From contig JAIMFC010000007.1 of NCBI GenBank assembly GCA_019794795.1, positions 1-64,000 of the forward strand: a stretch of DNA of 64,000 bases, read 5' to 3'. A program made the position numbers and the translations under genes. This DNA is from Streptococcus gallolyticus. GTDB taxonomy: Bacteria > Bacillota > Bacilli > Lactobacillales > Streptococcaceae. Under the pieces are notes generated by a model, which was given only the letters and a program-made list of their open reading frames with translations, was not told where the DNA came from and ran no database searches. Within the stretch, counting starts at the first letter, position 1. Each line of letters starts with the position of its first letter. Below are positions 39,328 to 49,572 of the stretch, piece by piece.

Positions 39328-40677
39328 TTAGCGGAAGCCCATCTTGGCAAGCTTTTCCTTGTATTTTTCAAAGTCAATCTTAAGACCTGAACCACCGTAG
39401 ACATCATACTCGTCTATCCAGTCATTGTTCTCTGGAATTGTCACTTGTTCCACTCCATTTGATCCATCAACAGTAGCACCAAGACCATTTGTCAAAATAA
39501 AGCTAAAGGGAACGCTGGTAGAGGTCAATGAATAAACTTTCCCTAGCGCTTCTGATCCTGTAAAGAGTTTGGTTGGATTCTTGACCTGCGTCAAGACAGC
39601 ACTGAGAACCTGCTGTTGACGGCGAGTCCGACCGTAGTCACCCTCATCATCCTTACGGAAGCGCGCATAATTGAGCAAGGTACGACCATCCATCTGTTGC
39701 TTGCCCTCTGTAATGGTCTGGCTTGGTACCACACCATCCTTCATATTCAAATCGTCTGGCACATCTACTGCTGTCACATCTACGCCATCAATAGTTGAAA
39801 ACTGTGCATCGATGGTAACCCCCTCAGGAAAAATGGTGTCAATGGCTGTCGCAAAGGTTGAAAAGTCAACCAAGGCATAGTGCTTGATGTCAATATCAAA
39901 ATTCTCTTTCATGACCTCACGAACATTTTCCGCACCTTGGTGATTGTTCTGCTCACCAAAAGTATAGGCCACATTCAACTTGTAGTCATATCCGTCGATA
40001 TTAATCAGGGTATCACGCATGAAGCTGACCAATTTCACTTTTTTATCAGAGTTATTGATATTGGCTACCATTACAGAGTCCGTCCGAGTCATATCAGAAG
40101 TTTCTCCAACACGGCCATCTGTACCAAGTATCAGGATATTGACTCCGTCTTTTGTATTTTGTCCATGGAAAACTTCAGTCTCTGCGGCTTTAGCATTTGG
40201 ACTGTCTTGGATTGCCTTCATTCCCTTATAGAACATGAAGGCCATTCCAGCTAAAACTGCTACTAAAATCAGAGCTACCCAAGTAAAGAAGCGCTTGATA
40301 CGTCCTTTTTTACGTGGCTTTTTTTCTTTCTTAGGAATAAGGGGTTCTGCATCCAGAGGAAGTGGAACTCCCTTGATTGTTTTTTTCTTACTAGCCTTAC
40401 GAGCACGAGAACGGCTTGGTTTTTCTCGAGGGTATTCTGGTAGATCATCTATCTCGTCTTCCATGTATCTCTCAGATCTATAAGGAGGAAGTTCCGCATC
40501 TCCACGACGGATAACTTTTTCAGACTGAAGAGGGGCACTAACTGCCCCATGTTGATCTTTATAAGTTAAAAAGGCTAATTCGCGCTTTTCTTTATCATTC
40601 AAAAAATGGATATTCTTTTGCAGATAATCCAATCTGAGCTCCTCATGATGACTGAGGAAACTTTTTTCATTTCTCAT
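39328..40677 (-). CDS. psr: LytR-CpsA-Psr (LCP) family cell-wall glycopolymer ligase
   Basis: The 449-residue protein has a basic cytoplasmic N-terminus (~1-130), one transmembrane helix (~132-152, FTWVALILVAVLAGMAFMF) and an extracellular LCP domain beginning NILILGTDGR, with later TRTDSVMVA, SFMRDT and ARFRKDDEGDYGRTRRQQ. LCP enzymes transfer teichoic-acid or capsule precursors to peptidoglycan. Streptococci encode several; the long cytoplasmic arm and location next to pheA fit the Psr member. It follows pheA by 12 bases. Confidence 0.9.
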   Translation of the reverse strand: MRNEKSFLSHHEELRLDYLQKNIHFLNDKEKRELAFLTYKDQHGAVSAPLQSEKVIRRGDAELPPYRSERYMEDEIDDLPEYPREKPSRSRARKASKKKTIKGVPLPLDAEPLIPKKEKKPRKKGRIKRFFTWVALILVAVLAGMAFMFYKGMKAIQDSPNAKAAETEVFHGQNTKDGVNILILGTDGRVGETSDMTRTDSVMVANINNSDKKVKLVSFMRDTLINIDGYDYKLNVAYTFGEQNNHQGAENVREVMKENFDIDIKHYALVDFSTFATAIDTIFPEGVTIDAQFSTIDGVDVTAVDVPDDLNMKDGVVPSQTITEGKQQMDGRTLLNYARFRKDDEGDYGRTRRQQQVLSAVLTQVKNPTKLFTGSEALGKVYSLTSTSVPFSFILTNGLGATVDGSNGVEQVTIPENNDWIDEYDVYGGSGLKIDFEKYKEKLAKMGFR

Positions 40678-40689
40678 CGGTATTCCTTC

Positions 40690-41517
40690 CTATTTGACAG
40701 TGTATACCAAATAGTACCCTAGTATTTTATAAGAAATGCCGAGACTTGTCAATTCTTTCAAGGCATAGTCCACCAGTTGAATCTCTTCGTGAACCGCATC
40801 CAAGATAAAATAATACTCTCCCAAAGCTGTTTTTAACGGACGACTTTCTATCTTAGTCAAGTCAATTCCTCGCCAAGCAAAAACAGACATGGCCTTATAC
40901 AGAGCCCCCGGAAGATTGTCTGGCAGAGTGAGAGCAAGAGAGATTTTATTGACCTGACTTTCCAAGGGAAGACGGACCTGTTCATTTCCCAAAATCCAAA
41001 AACGTGTAAAGTTCTCATCCATTTCCTGGATATCCTGGGCAATGACTTCCAAACCATACTCACTTGCCGCTGCTTGAGGGGCAATGGCAGCATAGGGCTG
41101 GTCGGGATTATCCGCAACCAGACGGGCTGCATAGGCTGTGCTAGCTGTCATCTCAATCTTCGCCTGTGGATAATGCTCTAAAATATACTGCTTTCCTTGG
41201 GCAATAGCTTGAGGATGAGAATAAATCACATCAATTTTCTTCTGAGACGAAGTCGCCATTAGTTGCTGAGCAATGGGCTGAATGACCTCTGCAACCGCAT
41301 GAATAGGAGCTTGATGAAAAAGATAGTCCAACGTTTCATGGACAGAGCCTTCTATAGAATTTTCAACAGGAACCACCGAATAATCCACCTCTCCCTGCTC
41401 AAAAGCCTTGATGACTTCCGTAATGGTCTGAAAGGGAACCAATTCATCTTGGGAAAAGGCCTGACTGGCAACGTGGTGGGTAAAGGAACCACGCGGTCCA
41501 AGATAAGCTATACGCAT
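40690..41517 (-). CDS. pheA: Prephenate dehydratase
   Basis: The 275-residue monofunctional enzyme starts IAYLGPRGSFTHHVA, has the catalytic TRF motif (NFTRFWIL, ~175) and a C-terminal ACT domain with ESRP (KIESRPLKT), which binds phenylalanine for feedback inhibition. It converts prephenate to phenylpyruvate. It overlaps aroK by 10 bases, in a pheA-aroK-aroA group. Confidence 0.95.
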   Translation of the reverse strand: MRIAYLGPRGSFTHHVASQAFSQDELVPFQTITEVIKAFEQGEVDYSVVPVENSIEGSVHETLDYLFHQAPIHAVAEVIQPIAQQLMATSSQKKIDVIYSHPQAIAQGKQYILEHYPQAKIEMTASTAYAARLVADNPDQPYAAIAPQAAASEYGLEVIAQDIQEMDENFTRFWILGNEQVRLPLESQVNKISLALTLPDNLPGALYKAMSVFAWRGIDLTKIESRPLKTALGEYYFILDAVHEEIQLVDYALKELTSLGISYKILGYYLVYTVK

Positions 41518-42008
41518 CTGATAATCCTTGCTACTTCTTCTGGACTACGATGGTCCGTATTGATAATCAAGTCTGACAATCCTTCATAGAGCATCATCCG
41601 ACGCTCATAAATCCCGTGGAAGTCTTCTTTTGAGTTATTGAGAAAGAGAGGGCGCTGGAAAATTTTATCATTGGCAATGCGGTCATAGAGCACTTCAAAA
41701 GAAGCTGAGAGGAGCACATTGTGCTTACGATTTGCACGGAGCAAGTCCCGATTTTTTTCCGAAATAACTACACCGCCACCAGTTGAGATAATGACATCAC
41801 CTGATGTTTGAAGGAGTTCTTCAAGCGTTTCAGATTCAATCTTACGAAAGGCAGCTTCGCCTTCCTTAGCAAAGAAATCAGTAATAGATATGCCAATCTT
41901 TTCTTCAATAATAATGTCCATATCCAGAAATTGGTCGTAATGTTCCTGCAAGTAAGAAGCAACTGTTGTCTTACCTGCACCCATAAATCCAAGTAGTAAA
42001 ATTGCCAT
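41508..42008 (-). CDS. aroK: Shikimate kinase
   Basis: A 166-residue kinase with Walker A GFMGAGKTT (7-15), the shikimate-binding Asp region LDMDIIIEE, AFRKIE and TGGGVV. It phosphorylates shikimate at O3. GGGAG precedes the ATG; it follows aroA by 14 bases. The same compound is a likely intermediate of the adjacent catabolic region. Confidence 0.95.
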   Translation of the reverse strand: MAILLLGFMGAGKTTVASYLQEHYDQFLDMDIIIEEKIGISITDFFAKEGEAAFRKIESETLEELLQTSGDVIISTGGGVVISEKNRDLLRANRKHNVLLSASFEVLYDRIANDKIFQRPLFLNNSKEDFHGIYERRMMLYEGLSDLIINTDHRSPEEVARIIRCV

Positions 42009-42022
42009 AATCTGTCTCCCTT

Positions 42023-43318
<1,296 letters not shown>

Positions 43319-43325
43319 TTAAAAC

Positions 43326-43375
43326 TTATCACCATTTTATCATACTTTTCTACTATTTATGTAAATTTTATGAAA
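43326..43375 (-). promoter_or_regulatory. Probable promoter of aroA-aroK-pheA
   Basis: On the minus strand, TTTACA is followed 15-20 bases later by the -10-like TATGATAAAAT, ~25 bases before the aroA ribosome site. Spacing is not ideal, but the terminator upstream (43,423-43,453) means the operon needs its own promoter. Confidence 0.5.
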
Positions 43376-43422
43376 AAATACTCAAAAAACCTTGCTTATC
43401 ATTCTTTGTATTTAGAGTATCT

Positions 43423-43453
43423 AAAAAAGAAGCTGGAAATGATTCCAACTTCT
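43423..43453 (-). terminator. Terminator of the flavoenzyme-dehydroquinase operon
   Basis: AGAAGCTGGAA (43428-43438) pairs with TTCCAACTTCT (43443-43453), one G-T; six T follow on the minus strand. The stem is closely similar in sequence to terminator-like elements at 51,596 and 62,917. Confidence 0.88.
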
Positions 43454-43459
43454 CCTAGA

Positions 43460-46372
43460 TTAGTTTTTAGCTTGAATATTTTCTGCTGCCAATTTACCTG
43501 ATGTAAGAGCCCAAGCATTGTTGGCACCTGAAGGTGAGTCTGTCCCCATGACACCACCGACAACTTCACCGGCTGCATAAAGACCGCCGATTGTTTTACC
43601 AGAGTTATTTTGGACTTCCAGTTTATCATTGACAACCAGACCACCCATCGTTGTTGCAAAACGTGGTTTTTGCTCAATCAAGTAGTATGGTCCTTTTCCA
43701 ACTGGTGTTTGCAAGAACTCAATTTGACGACCGAAGTCTTCATCTTTACCGTTTGCGACAAACTCATTAAAGCGTGATACGGTGTTCGCAAGTGCTTGTG
43801 TATCCATACCCGCCAAGTCAGCCAAGGCTTCCAAGTTATCCGCATGGAAGAGGAATGGGGTCTTGCTTCCGTTTGCTTCCAACCAACTGTCAACTTCCTT
43901 AGCAGAAATACCACCTTCAGCGATTTCTTTACGGAAAATATCGAATGTTTCTTGGTCCATCAAGAGGTAAAGAAGTTTTGGATCTTGTTCCATAAGGACA
44001 TCCAAAATTTCGTGGTTACTTGCGCGTTCGTTGATGACACGATGACCGTTGGTGTTGACCAAGATACCGTTGCGACGGAGAATGGCAATGTTACCCCCGA
44101 TAGTTGATTTGGCAGTACCTGGTGAGACTTCCACACCGTTAGGGTAGATTTTCCCAAGTTCCATCATGCGAGTTGCCGCATCCACTTCTGGCGCTTGCGC
44201 CATTTGTACACCTTCACCCATAGATGAACGAGTTCCGTAGAAGAGAACGTCTTTGAGCTCGTCTGACAACATAGCCTTGTTGTTACCATAACCACCTGTT
44301 GTAAGGACAACTGCTTTGGCTGAGATACGGTGAGTTGTACCATTTTCCTCAACGGCAACCAAGCCAGTCACGTTTCCTTGGCCGTCTGTCAAGAGTTTTT
44401 CAGCCTTGGTTTGAAGAAGAAGGTTGACATTTGAAGCAGCCATTTTTTCACGAACAGAAGCTGCAAAGCCATGTCCACCATGGGCATAAGCCAATTCACG
44501 GTTCTTACGGTATTCAGCAAGAACGTGCAAACCGCCAGCCATATCATATTCAACACCGACATAGTCATGTACCCAGTCAGTCGCTGTACCAACATTGTTG
44601 GCCAGGAGATTCAAGAGTTCCATAACGTTTTGGTTGTTCCCATTTTTAAGGAAGTCTTCTGCCATTAATTCAGGAGTATCATCTGCAACTCCTTCTTCAA
44701 TCTGCAAACGAGAACCCGTAACGACTTGGTTACCACCTGAAACGGAAATCGCACCACCGATAAAGCTGAGTTTTTCAACCAAGGTAGCCTTGAGACCCAG
44801 TTCGTCCGCACGGAGCGAAGCTGCGATACCAGCCGCACCACCGCCAACGATGACAACGTCTATTTCTTCTTCTAAAACTTCTGTTGAGCGCTCAATAACT
44901 GGTTTCTGACGTGCTTTCAAGACATCAACTGCATCTTGTCCACTTGCCAAACGAACTGCGTCAGACACACCATCAATGACCCCTTTACTTGTAGAAGATG
45001 CCCCTGAAACGGCGTCCACATTCAAGGTTTGGAATTCGATGATTTGTTTTGGCATGCGTTCAAATACCAAGTCAGACAGGCCAGCTGATTCGCCTTCACT
45101 GTCAATTTCAACAGCTGTAATACGAGATTCGTCAAAGGTTACTACCATTGGCAATTCACTATTGTGACCGTGAGCTGTGACATGGTATTGACCTGGGTTG
45201 AATTCAAGCGGTTTGCTCATGAGTTCTTGCAGGCGTTCTGCTTTTGCTTTTTCAGCCTCAATGTCTTTTACAAGACCAAAAGCATCATCCATATAGTGCC
45301 ACAATGGCGTTGGAACAACCAATTCTTCACGTTCAGATACATCTGCAAATGGACGAACTTCTTGATTGTCACGGATTTTTTCAACCCAGTTTGGCTCAAT
45401 CAAGAAACCTTGACCAACAGCAATCACATCATAACCAGCTTCCAAGGCACCTTCTGCGTCAGCCGTTTGACGAATATTCCCTACACCGATGATTGGAGTT
45501 TCAGCCAATTTACCTGATTTAAGTTTGTTGAATTTGCTGATAAGCATTTCTGGATTATCAGGATTAACAATCGAACCGCGTGTGTAGAGCCCCATTGAGA
45601 AGTGGAAATAATCCAAGTCATACTCTGCCAAGGTATTGAGTAAGTACATCGTATCTTCAAAGCGGATACCCGGCTCTTCCAATTCTTCTGGTGAGAAGCG
45701 GTAACCAAGGACAAAGTTTTCAGCACCTTCTTCAGCCATGACACGTTTGGCTGCTTTGACAACTTCTATTGCAAATTTAGCACGTTTTTCACGGCTACCA
45801 CCCCAAGCATCTGTACGACGGTTTGAGTGTGGTGAGAAGAATTGTTGCAAGAGGAAGGTGTTAGCACCGTGGAGTTCGACCCCATCAAAACCAGCCTTGA
45901 TAGCACGACGAACACCTTCTGCGAAGTTGTCAATCATAGTCAAGACTTCTTGGTGAGTCATTTCTGTCGGAACAGGCGCATTTGGACGAAGGGCTGCTAC
46001 TGGAGAAGCTGAAACTGGGTTGCGACCTTCATTCATATTTGGAAAGGCCATACGTCCTGCATGGTAGATTTGGATAAAGGCTTTTGAACCTTTTTCTTGA
46101 ATAGCTTTGGCTACACGTGACAAACCTTCAATCTTGTCATCTGTATCAATACCAACAGCTCCAAAGAAACCACGACCATAGTTTTCAACGAAGGCTGACT
46201 CCACAATAACCGCACCAACTTCACCTGAACGATGAGCATAGTATTCAATCAATTCTTCTGTCATGCTACCGTCAAAGTAGGCAGATTGGGTTGTCATTGG
46301 AGAGATGACGATACGATTTTTCAAGCTGACGCCTGATTTGAAGTCAATCGTTTCAAAAAGTTCTTTTGTCAT
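43460..46372 (-). CDS. Three-module flavin oxidoreductase: OYE-like, FMN-binding and fumarate-reductase-type domains
   Basis: A 970-residue fusion. Residues ~1-370 are an old-yellow-enzyme/NADH:flavin oxidoreductase barrel (NRIVISPMTTQSAYFDG, GFDGVELHGANTFLLQQF). Residues ~395-480 are an FMN_bind domain with the ApbE-type flavinylation motif DAVSGASST (Asp453 to Thr461), so covalent FMN is expected. From ~505 there is a FAD-binding fumarate-reductase-like module (DVVIVGGGAAGIAASLRA). No signal peptide: cytoplasmic, and NADH-fed by its own barrel. Enzymes of this layout (for example plant-acid or hydroxycinnamate reductases such as Par1) reduce enoate double bonds. It is 5 bases from dehydroquinase, suggesting reduction of a shikimate-pathway enoate; the substrate is inferred. 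Confidence 0.88.
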   Translation of the reverse strand: MTKELFETIDFKSGVSLKNRIVISPMTTQSAYFDGSMTEELIEYYAHRSGEVGAVIVESAFVENYGRGFFGAVGIDTDDKIEGLSRVAKAIQEKGSKAFIQIYHAGRMAFPNMNEGRNPVSASPVAALRPNAPVPTEMTHQEVLTMIDNFAEGVRRAIKAGFDGVELHGANTFLLQQFFSPHSNRRTDAWGGSREKRAKFAIEVVKAAKRVMAEEGAENFVLGYRFSPEELEEPGIRFEDTMYLLNTLAEYDLDYFHFSMGLYTRGSIVNPDNPEMLISKFNKLKSGKLAETPIIGVGNIRQTADAEGALEAGYDVIAVGQGFLIEPNWVEKIRDNQEVRPFADVSEREELVVPTPLWHYMDDAFGLVKDIEAEKAKAERLQELMSKPLEFNPGQYHVTAHGHNSELPMVVTFDESRITAVEIDSEGESAGLSDLVFERMPKQIIEFQTLNVDAVSGASSTSKGVIDGVSDAVRLASGQDAVDVLKARQKPVIERSTEVLEEEIDVVIVGGGAAGIAASLRADELGLKATLVEKLSFIGGAISVSGGNQVVTGSRLQIEEGVADDTPELMAEDFLKNGNNQNVMELLNLLANNVGTATDWVHDYVGVEYDMAGGLHVLAEYRKNRELAYAHGGHGFAASVREKMAASNVNLLLQTKAEKLLTDGQGNVTGLVAVEENGTTHRISAKAVVLTTGGYGNNKAMLSDELKDVLFYGTRSSMGEGVQMAQAPEVDAATRMMELGKIYPNGVEVSPGTAKSTIGGNIAILRRNGILVNTNGHRVINERASNHEILDVLMEQDPKLLYLLMDQETFDIFRKEIAEGGISAKEVDSWLEANGSKTPFLFHADNLEALADLAGMDTQALANTVSRFNEFVANGKDEDFGRQIEFLQTPVGKGPYYLIEQKPRFATTMGGLVVNDKLEVQNNSGKTIGGLYAAGEVVGGVMGTDSPSGANNAWALTSGKLAAENIQAKN

Positions 46373-46377
46373 GTATC

Positions 46378-47151
46378 TTAGTCCTCGTTTGTTAATTTCA
46401 ATGTTGAGAGAATGTTGCGCAATTCTGCGACTGGTACTTGACCTGGTGCTGAAGCTTTCGCCGCTGCACCAAAAGTTGCGGATGAACCAAACACTTCACC
46501 ACTAACACGGCTGACCATACCAAGCGCCCCCATTGACATAGTGATGAGTGGACGAGTAGAAGTCGCATAAACCGCTGCAGTCGCTTGAAGAAGAGTCAAG
46601 ACATCCGCATTCGACTGTGGCATGACCGCAATCTTACAAATATCTGCATTCTTTTCTTCCATGAGACGGAGACGGCGTTCAATCTCTTCTTGGCTTGGTG
46701 TTGCATCAAAATCATGGTTACACATGATAATTTTTGTTCCTTTTTCATGAGCCAAGGCAATGGTATCTTGCACTTCTTGGTCAGACATGAAAAGTTCCAA
46801 GTCAATCAAGTCCGCATGACCATCATTCAATACGGCTGCATAAATGTCAAAGTAGAGTTGGTCTGAAATTTCCAACACACCACCTTCTTTGGCAGTACGG
46901 AATGTCACCAAAACTGGCTTACCAGTTGCTGCAGTCACTTCTTTTGACAAGGCAGCTACATCTGCTGGTGTCGTAACATTTTCATAAAAGTCAATACGCC
47001 ATTCAATCAAGTCACAGTCTAATTCCTTGGCTTGACGTGCACCTGCAAGAATTTCTTCAGCTGTTTTCCCAACCAAAGGGACGATAATTTTTGGACGACC
47101 TTGTCCAAATGTTACATTTCCAATTGTAACAGGTTTGAAATTTTCTACCAT
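46378..47151 (-). CDS. aroD: Type I 3-dehydroquinate dehydratase, probably catabolic
   Basis: A ~257-residue type I enzyme: LIEWRIDFY, the catalytic His in MCNHDFDATP and the Schiff-base Lys in ICKIAVMPQS. It interconverts 3-dehydroquinate and 3-dehydroshikimate. The start at 47151 follows AAGGTG five bases away; an earlier ATG (47169) overlaps that site. It is first in a two-gene operon with the enoate reductase and divergent from a LysR regulator, so it probably serves quinate/shikimate use instead of, or as well as, aromatic biosynthesis. Confidence 0.93.
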   Translation of the reverse strand: MVENFKPVTIGNVTFGQGRPKIIVPLVGKTAEEILAGARQAKELDCDLIEWRIDFYENVTTPADVAALSKEVTAATGKPVLVTFRTAKEGGVLEISDQLYFDIYAAVLNDGHADLIDLELFMSDQEVQDTIALAHEKGTKIIMCNHDFDATPSQEEIERRLRLMEEKNADICKIAVMPQSNADVLTLLQATAAVYATSTRPLITMSMGALGMVSRVSGEVFGSSATFGAAAKASAPGQVPVAELRNILSTLKLTNED

Positions 47152-47190
47152 ATTTTCACCTTTTTTCATTTTGTGAGATTTTTCACTAAA

Positions 47191-47243
47191 ATTATATCAT
47201 AGGGAAATACATAAATCTAATAGATATATTTTATCCAATCTAT
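47191..47243 (-). promoter_or_regulatory. Divergent control region of aroD and lysR: -10 box and LysR-type sites
   Basis: A TATAAT (47191-47196, minus strand) has no good -35; instead ATCTA-A-TAGAT (47215-47225) covers that position. A second pair, TAGAT (47221-47225) and ATCTA (47239-47243 region), is followed by TCAATAAT. The same ATCTATCAATxAT string occurs at the other LysR gene (59,957). The layout suits a LysR-activated promoter. Confidence 0.5.
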
Positions 47244-47306
47244 CAATAATATTTATCTTTTCTGTCAAAATTTAGAGTATAATAGAATAAAGACAAGGAG
47301 TCGATT

Positions 47307-48194
47307 ATGAACTTACAACACTTGGAATATTTTATCGCTTTGGCGAAAACTGAGCATATGACCCGCACAGCCCAAGAACTCAATACCTCCCAGCCCAATC
47401 TTAGTTATATGATTTCCGAATTGGAAAAAGAGCTAGGTGTCCCGCTTTTCAAAAAGACTGGGCGCAATATCCGTTTAACTCGCTATGGAAAGATTTTCTA
47501 TGACGCTGCCGCCCAGTCCTTGAATGCACTTGAAGAAGGAAGTCATCGTATCCTGGCAGAAATTGACCCCAACCGTGGCAATATTCATCTGGGCTTTATC
47601 TACACCATGGGAATTGAAAAGTCTCCCACTCTTCTCAAGCAGTTTTTGGCTGATTATCCAGAGGTCCATTTTGACTTTGAACAAAATAATTCTAAGCACT
47701 TGCTGGAACTCTTGAAGGATGAAAAGTTAGACCTAGCCTTCGTTTCCAAAGTGGAAGAATTTGACTCCATTCACTTTGAACCACTCACGACAGAAAACTT
47801 GGTCCTAGTAGTGCCTGAGCAGCATCCACTTGCCGCCTTTGAACAAGTCAGCCTCGAGGAGAGCTTGAGCTACGACTACGTCTACTACAATCAAAGTAGT
47901 GGCCTCCGACCATACTTGGACCAGACCTTTGCCAATCTTGACCTGCAACCAAAAATAAAACTGGAATTAGAAAGCGACCTCAGTATTCTAGGCTTCGTCG
48001 CACAAGATTTTGGTATTGCTATCATGCCAGATATCCCTAGTATCGCCTCCTTCCCTGTCAAAAAACTCAAAATACGCAACCCTCTATCTCAACGAATCAT
48101 TTACTTGGCAATCCGCCAAAAGGATTACATTTCGCCGCTCACACAGAAATTTTGTGATTACTGTTTAGCCTTTTTTGAACAAACGAAAAACTAG
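47307..48194 (+). CDS. LysR-family regulator of the quinate/shikimate genes (copy 1)
   Basis: The 295-residue protein has an N-terminal winged helix (MNLQHLEYFIALAKTEHMTRTA through SQPNLSYMISELE, ~1-60) and a periplasmic-binding-protein-like effector domain. It is closely similar to the LysR at 60,005 in the DNA-binding helix, so both may read the same sites. It is divergent from aroD with a 155-base gap and ends in a bidirectional terminator. Confidence 0.88.
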   Translation: MNLQHLEYFIALAKTEHMTRTAQELNTSQPNLSYMISELEKELGVPLFKKTGRNIRLTRYGKIFYDAAAQSLNALEEGSHRILAEIDPNRGNIHLGFIYTMGIEKSPTLLKQFLADYPEVHFDFEQNNSKHLLELLKDEKLDLAFVSKVEEFDSIHFEPLTTENLVLVVPEQHPLAAFEQVSLEESLSYDYVYYNQSSGLRPYLDQTFANLDLQPKIKLELESDLSILGFVAQDFGIAIMPDIPSIASFPVKKLKIRNPLSQRIIYLAIRQKDYISPLTQKFCDYCLAFFEQTKN

Positions 48195-48219
48195 GTTTCG
48201 TCCAACGGAACCTAGTTTT
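48186..48219. terminator. Bidirectional terminator between lysR and the CitMHS gene
   Basis: A perfect inverted repeat, AAAACTAGGTT (48187-48197) and AACCTAGTTTT (48209-48219), with flanking A and T tracts on both strands, serves the converging genes. Confidence 0.88.
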
Positions 48220-48222
48220 CTT

Positions 48223-49541
48223 TTAGAAGTGCAATAATCCAAAGAGAATGGCGGTCAAGATAACCACGATATTTGTCACAAACATGATTGGTGCTGCATG
48301 ACGTGTATATGGTCCTACTTCTTCCTCAATCAAAGAACAACCGACAAAAGTCGCCGAGTTCATTGGGGTAACAGAAGTTGCCAAGGCAAGATTACATACA
48401 AACGGTGCAATAATCATAATTGGTGACAATCCAAAGGTTGCCCCTACTGAAATAAAGAGTGGGTAGAGGGCATTGTACAATTGATAAGGTACAAAGTAAA
48501 TGATTGGCACGGCCAACAAAAGGAAGATGATGTGCATGTATTTGAGCAAGAAGGCTGGGAAAATACTTTCTAATAATTGTGCCAAAGATGCAACCATTGA
48601 CATTTTGCTGCCGTCTTCAGGTGCTGCATTAAAAATAGCAAGATAGAAACAAATGGCAAGAAGCATGATTAAAACGTTAAAGAATGTCATACCAGCCTTG
48701 TTCCAAATTTGTCCAAAATTCTTAGGATAGTTGATCAAAGCTGTTACCATTGAAGCTGCCACAAAGACGAGATAAGATGGAACCTTAAATACCGCTAAGC
48801 CCACGATGACCAAGATAAAGACAAGGAAATTTACCCAGAATAAGTCAGGACGCGCGAATTCTTTTTCTTTTGCCCCTTCTGCATGATCTGCTTCCGCTTC
48901 TGCACCTTCTGGTAATCCTAGGGTACCGTGTTCTTTTTTATGGCGCCATGCAAAGTAGACGTATTGCAAGATAATGGTTGGAATAAAGCACAATCCCCAA
49001 GGAATTGAAGCTGCTGCCAAGGTTTCTGCATCTGTCCCTGCCATTCAATCCCCCAAGGCAACCAACACATGGCTGCAACTGCTGTTTGACAAATGATAAA
49101 GGCAAAGTCACGGTCAATCTTGAATTTTTTATAAAGAGGAATCACAATTGGAAAGACGATCAGATAGGTTGTTGACATATTGGCTGTCAAGTAAGCAATG
49201 GATCCTAAGACCGTTGTCAAAATCATGACACCAACCACATTGAGACGATTGCCAATGATTTTCATGACAGCATTGACCATCACATCAAACATGCCTGTCT
49301 CTGTCAGCATCACAAAGTAAATCAAACCAAACAAGAGCATGTAGCCTGTTTGATTCATCACTGTGCTCAACTGCGTTAAGATAAAGTTACTCGTTTGCGT
49401 CAAGTCATAGCCCATGAGGAAGCTAAAGATGACTGGAACGGTGAACAGGACAAAATTCATTGGAATTTTGAGCTGTTTTTCAAATAAGATAAAGACAACA
49501 ATAATGGCTAGCATGATCAATGCAAGAATAGCTGGGCTCAT
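48223..49541 (-). pseudogene. CitMHS-family transporter broken by a one-base frameshift
   Basis: Two overlapping frames together make one ~438-residue polytopic carrier. The first runs from the ATG at 49541 to near 49,040, ending LPWGIEWQG; the second continues as MAGTDAETLAAASIPWG. Adding one G in GGATTGAATGG would give LPWGIGMAGTDAET and a full protein. The C-terminal TPMNSATFVGC resembles citrate:H+ symporters (CitMHS). It probably imported a hydroxy acid such as citrate, quinate or shikimate. Either a true loss or a sequencing error. Confidence 0.8.
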
Positions 49542-49572
49542 AATTTCTTCTCCTAAATAGTTTCTCTATTAT

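Noticed and set aside
43678-45956. Many long frames antisense or out of frame to the flavoenzyme gene
   Set aside because: They have no ribosome sites and are shadows of the strongly biased codon use of the 970-residue gene.
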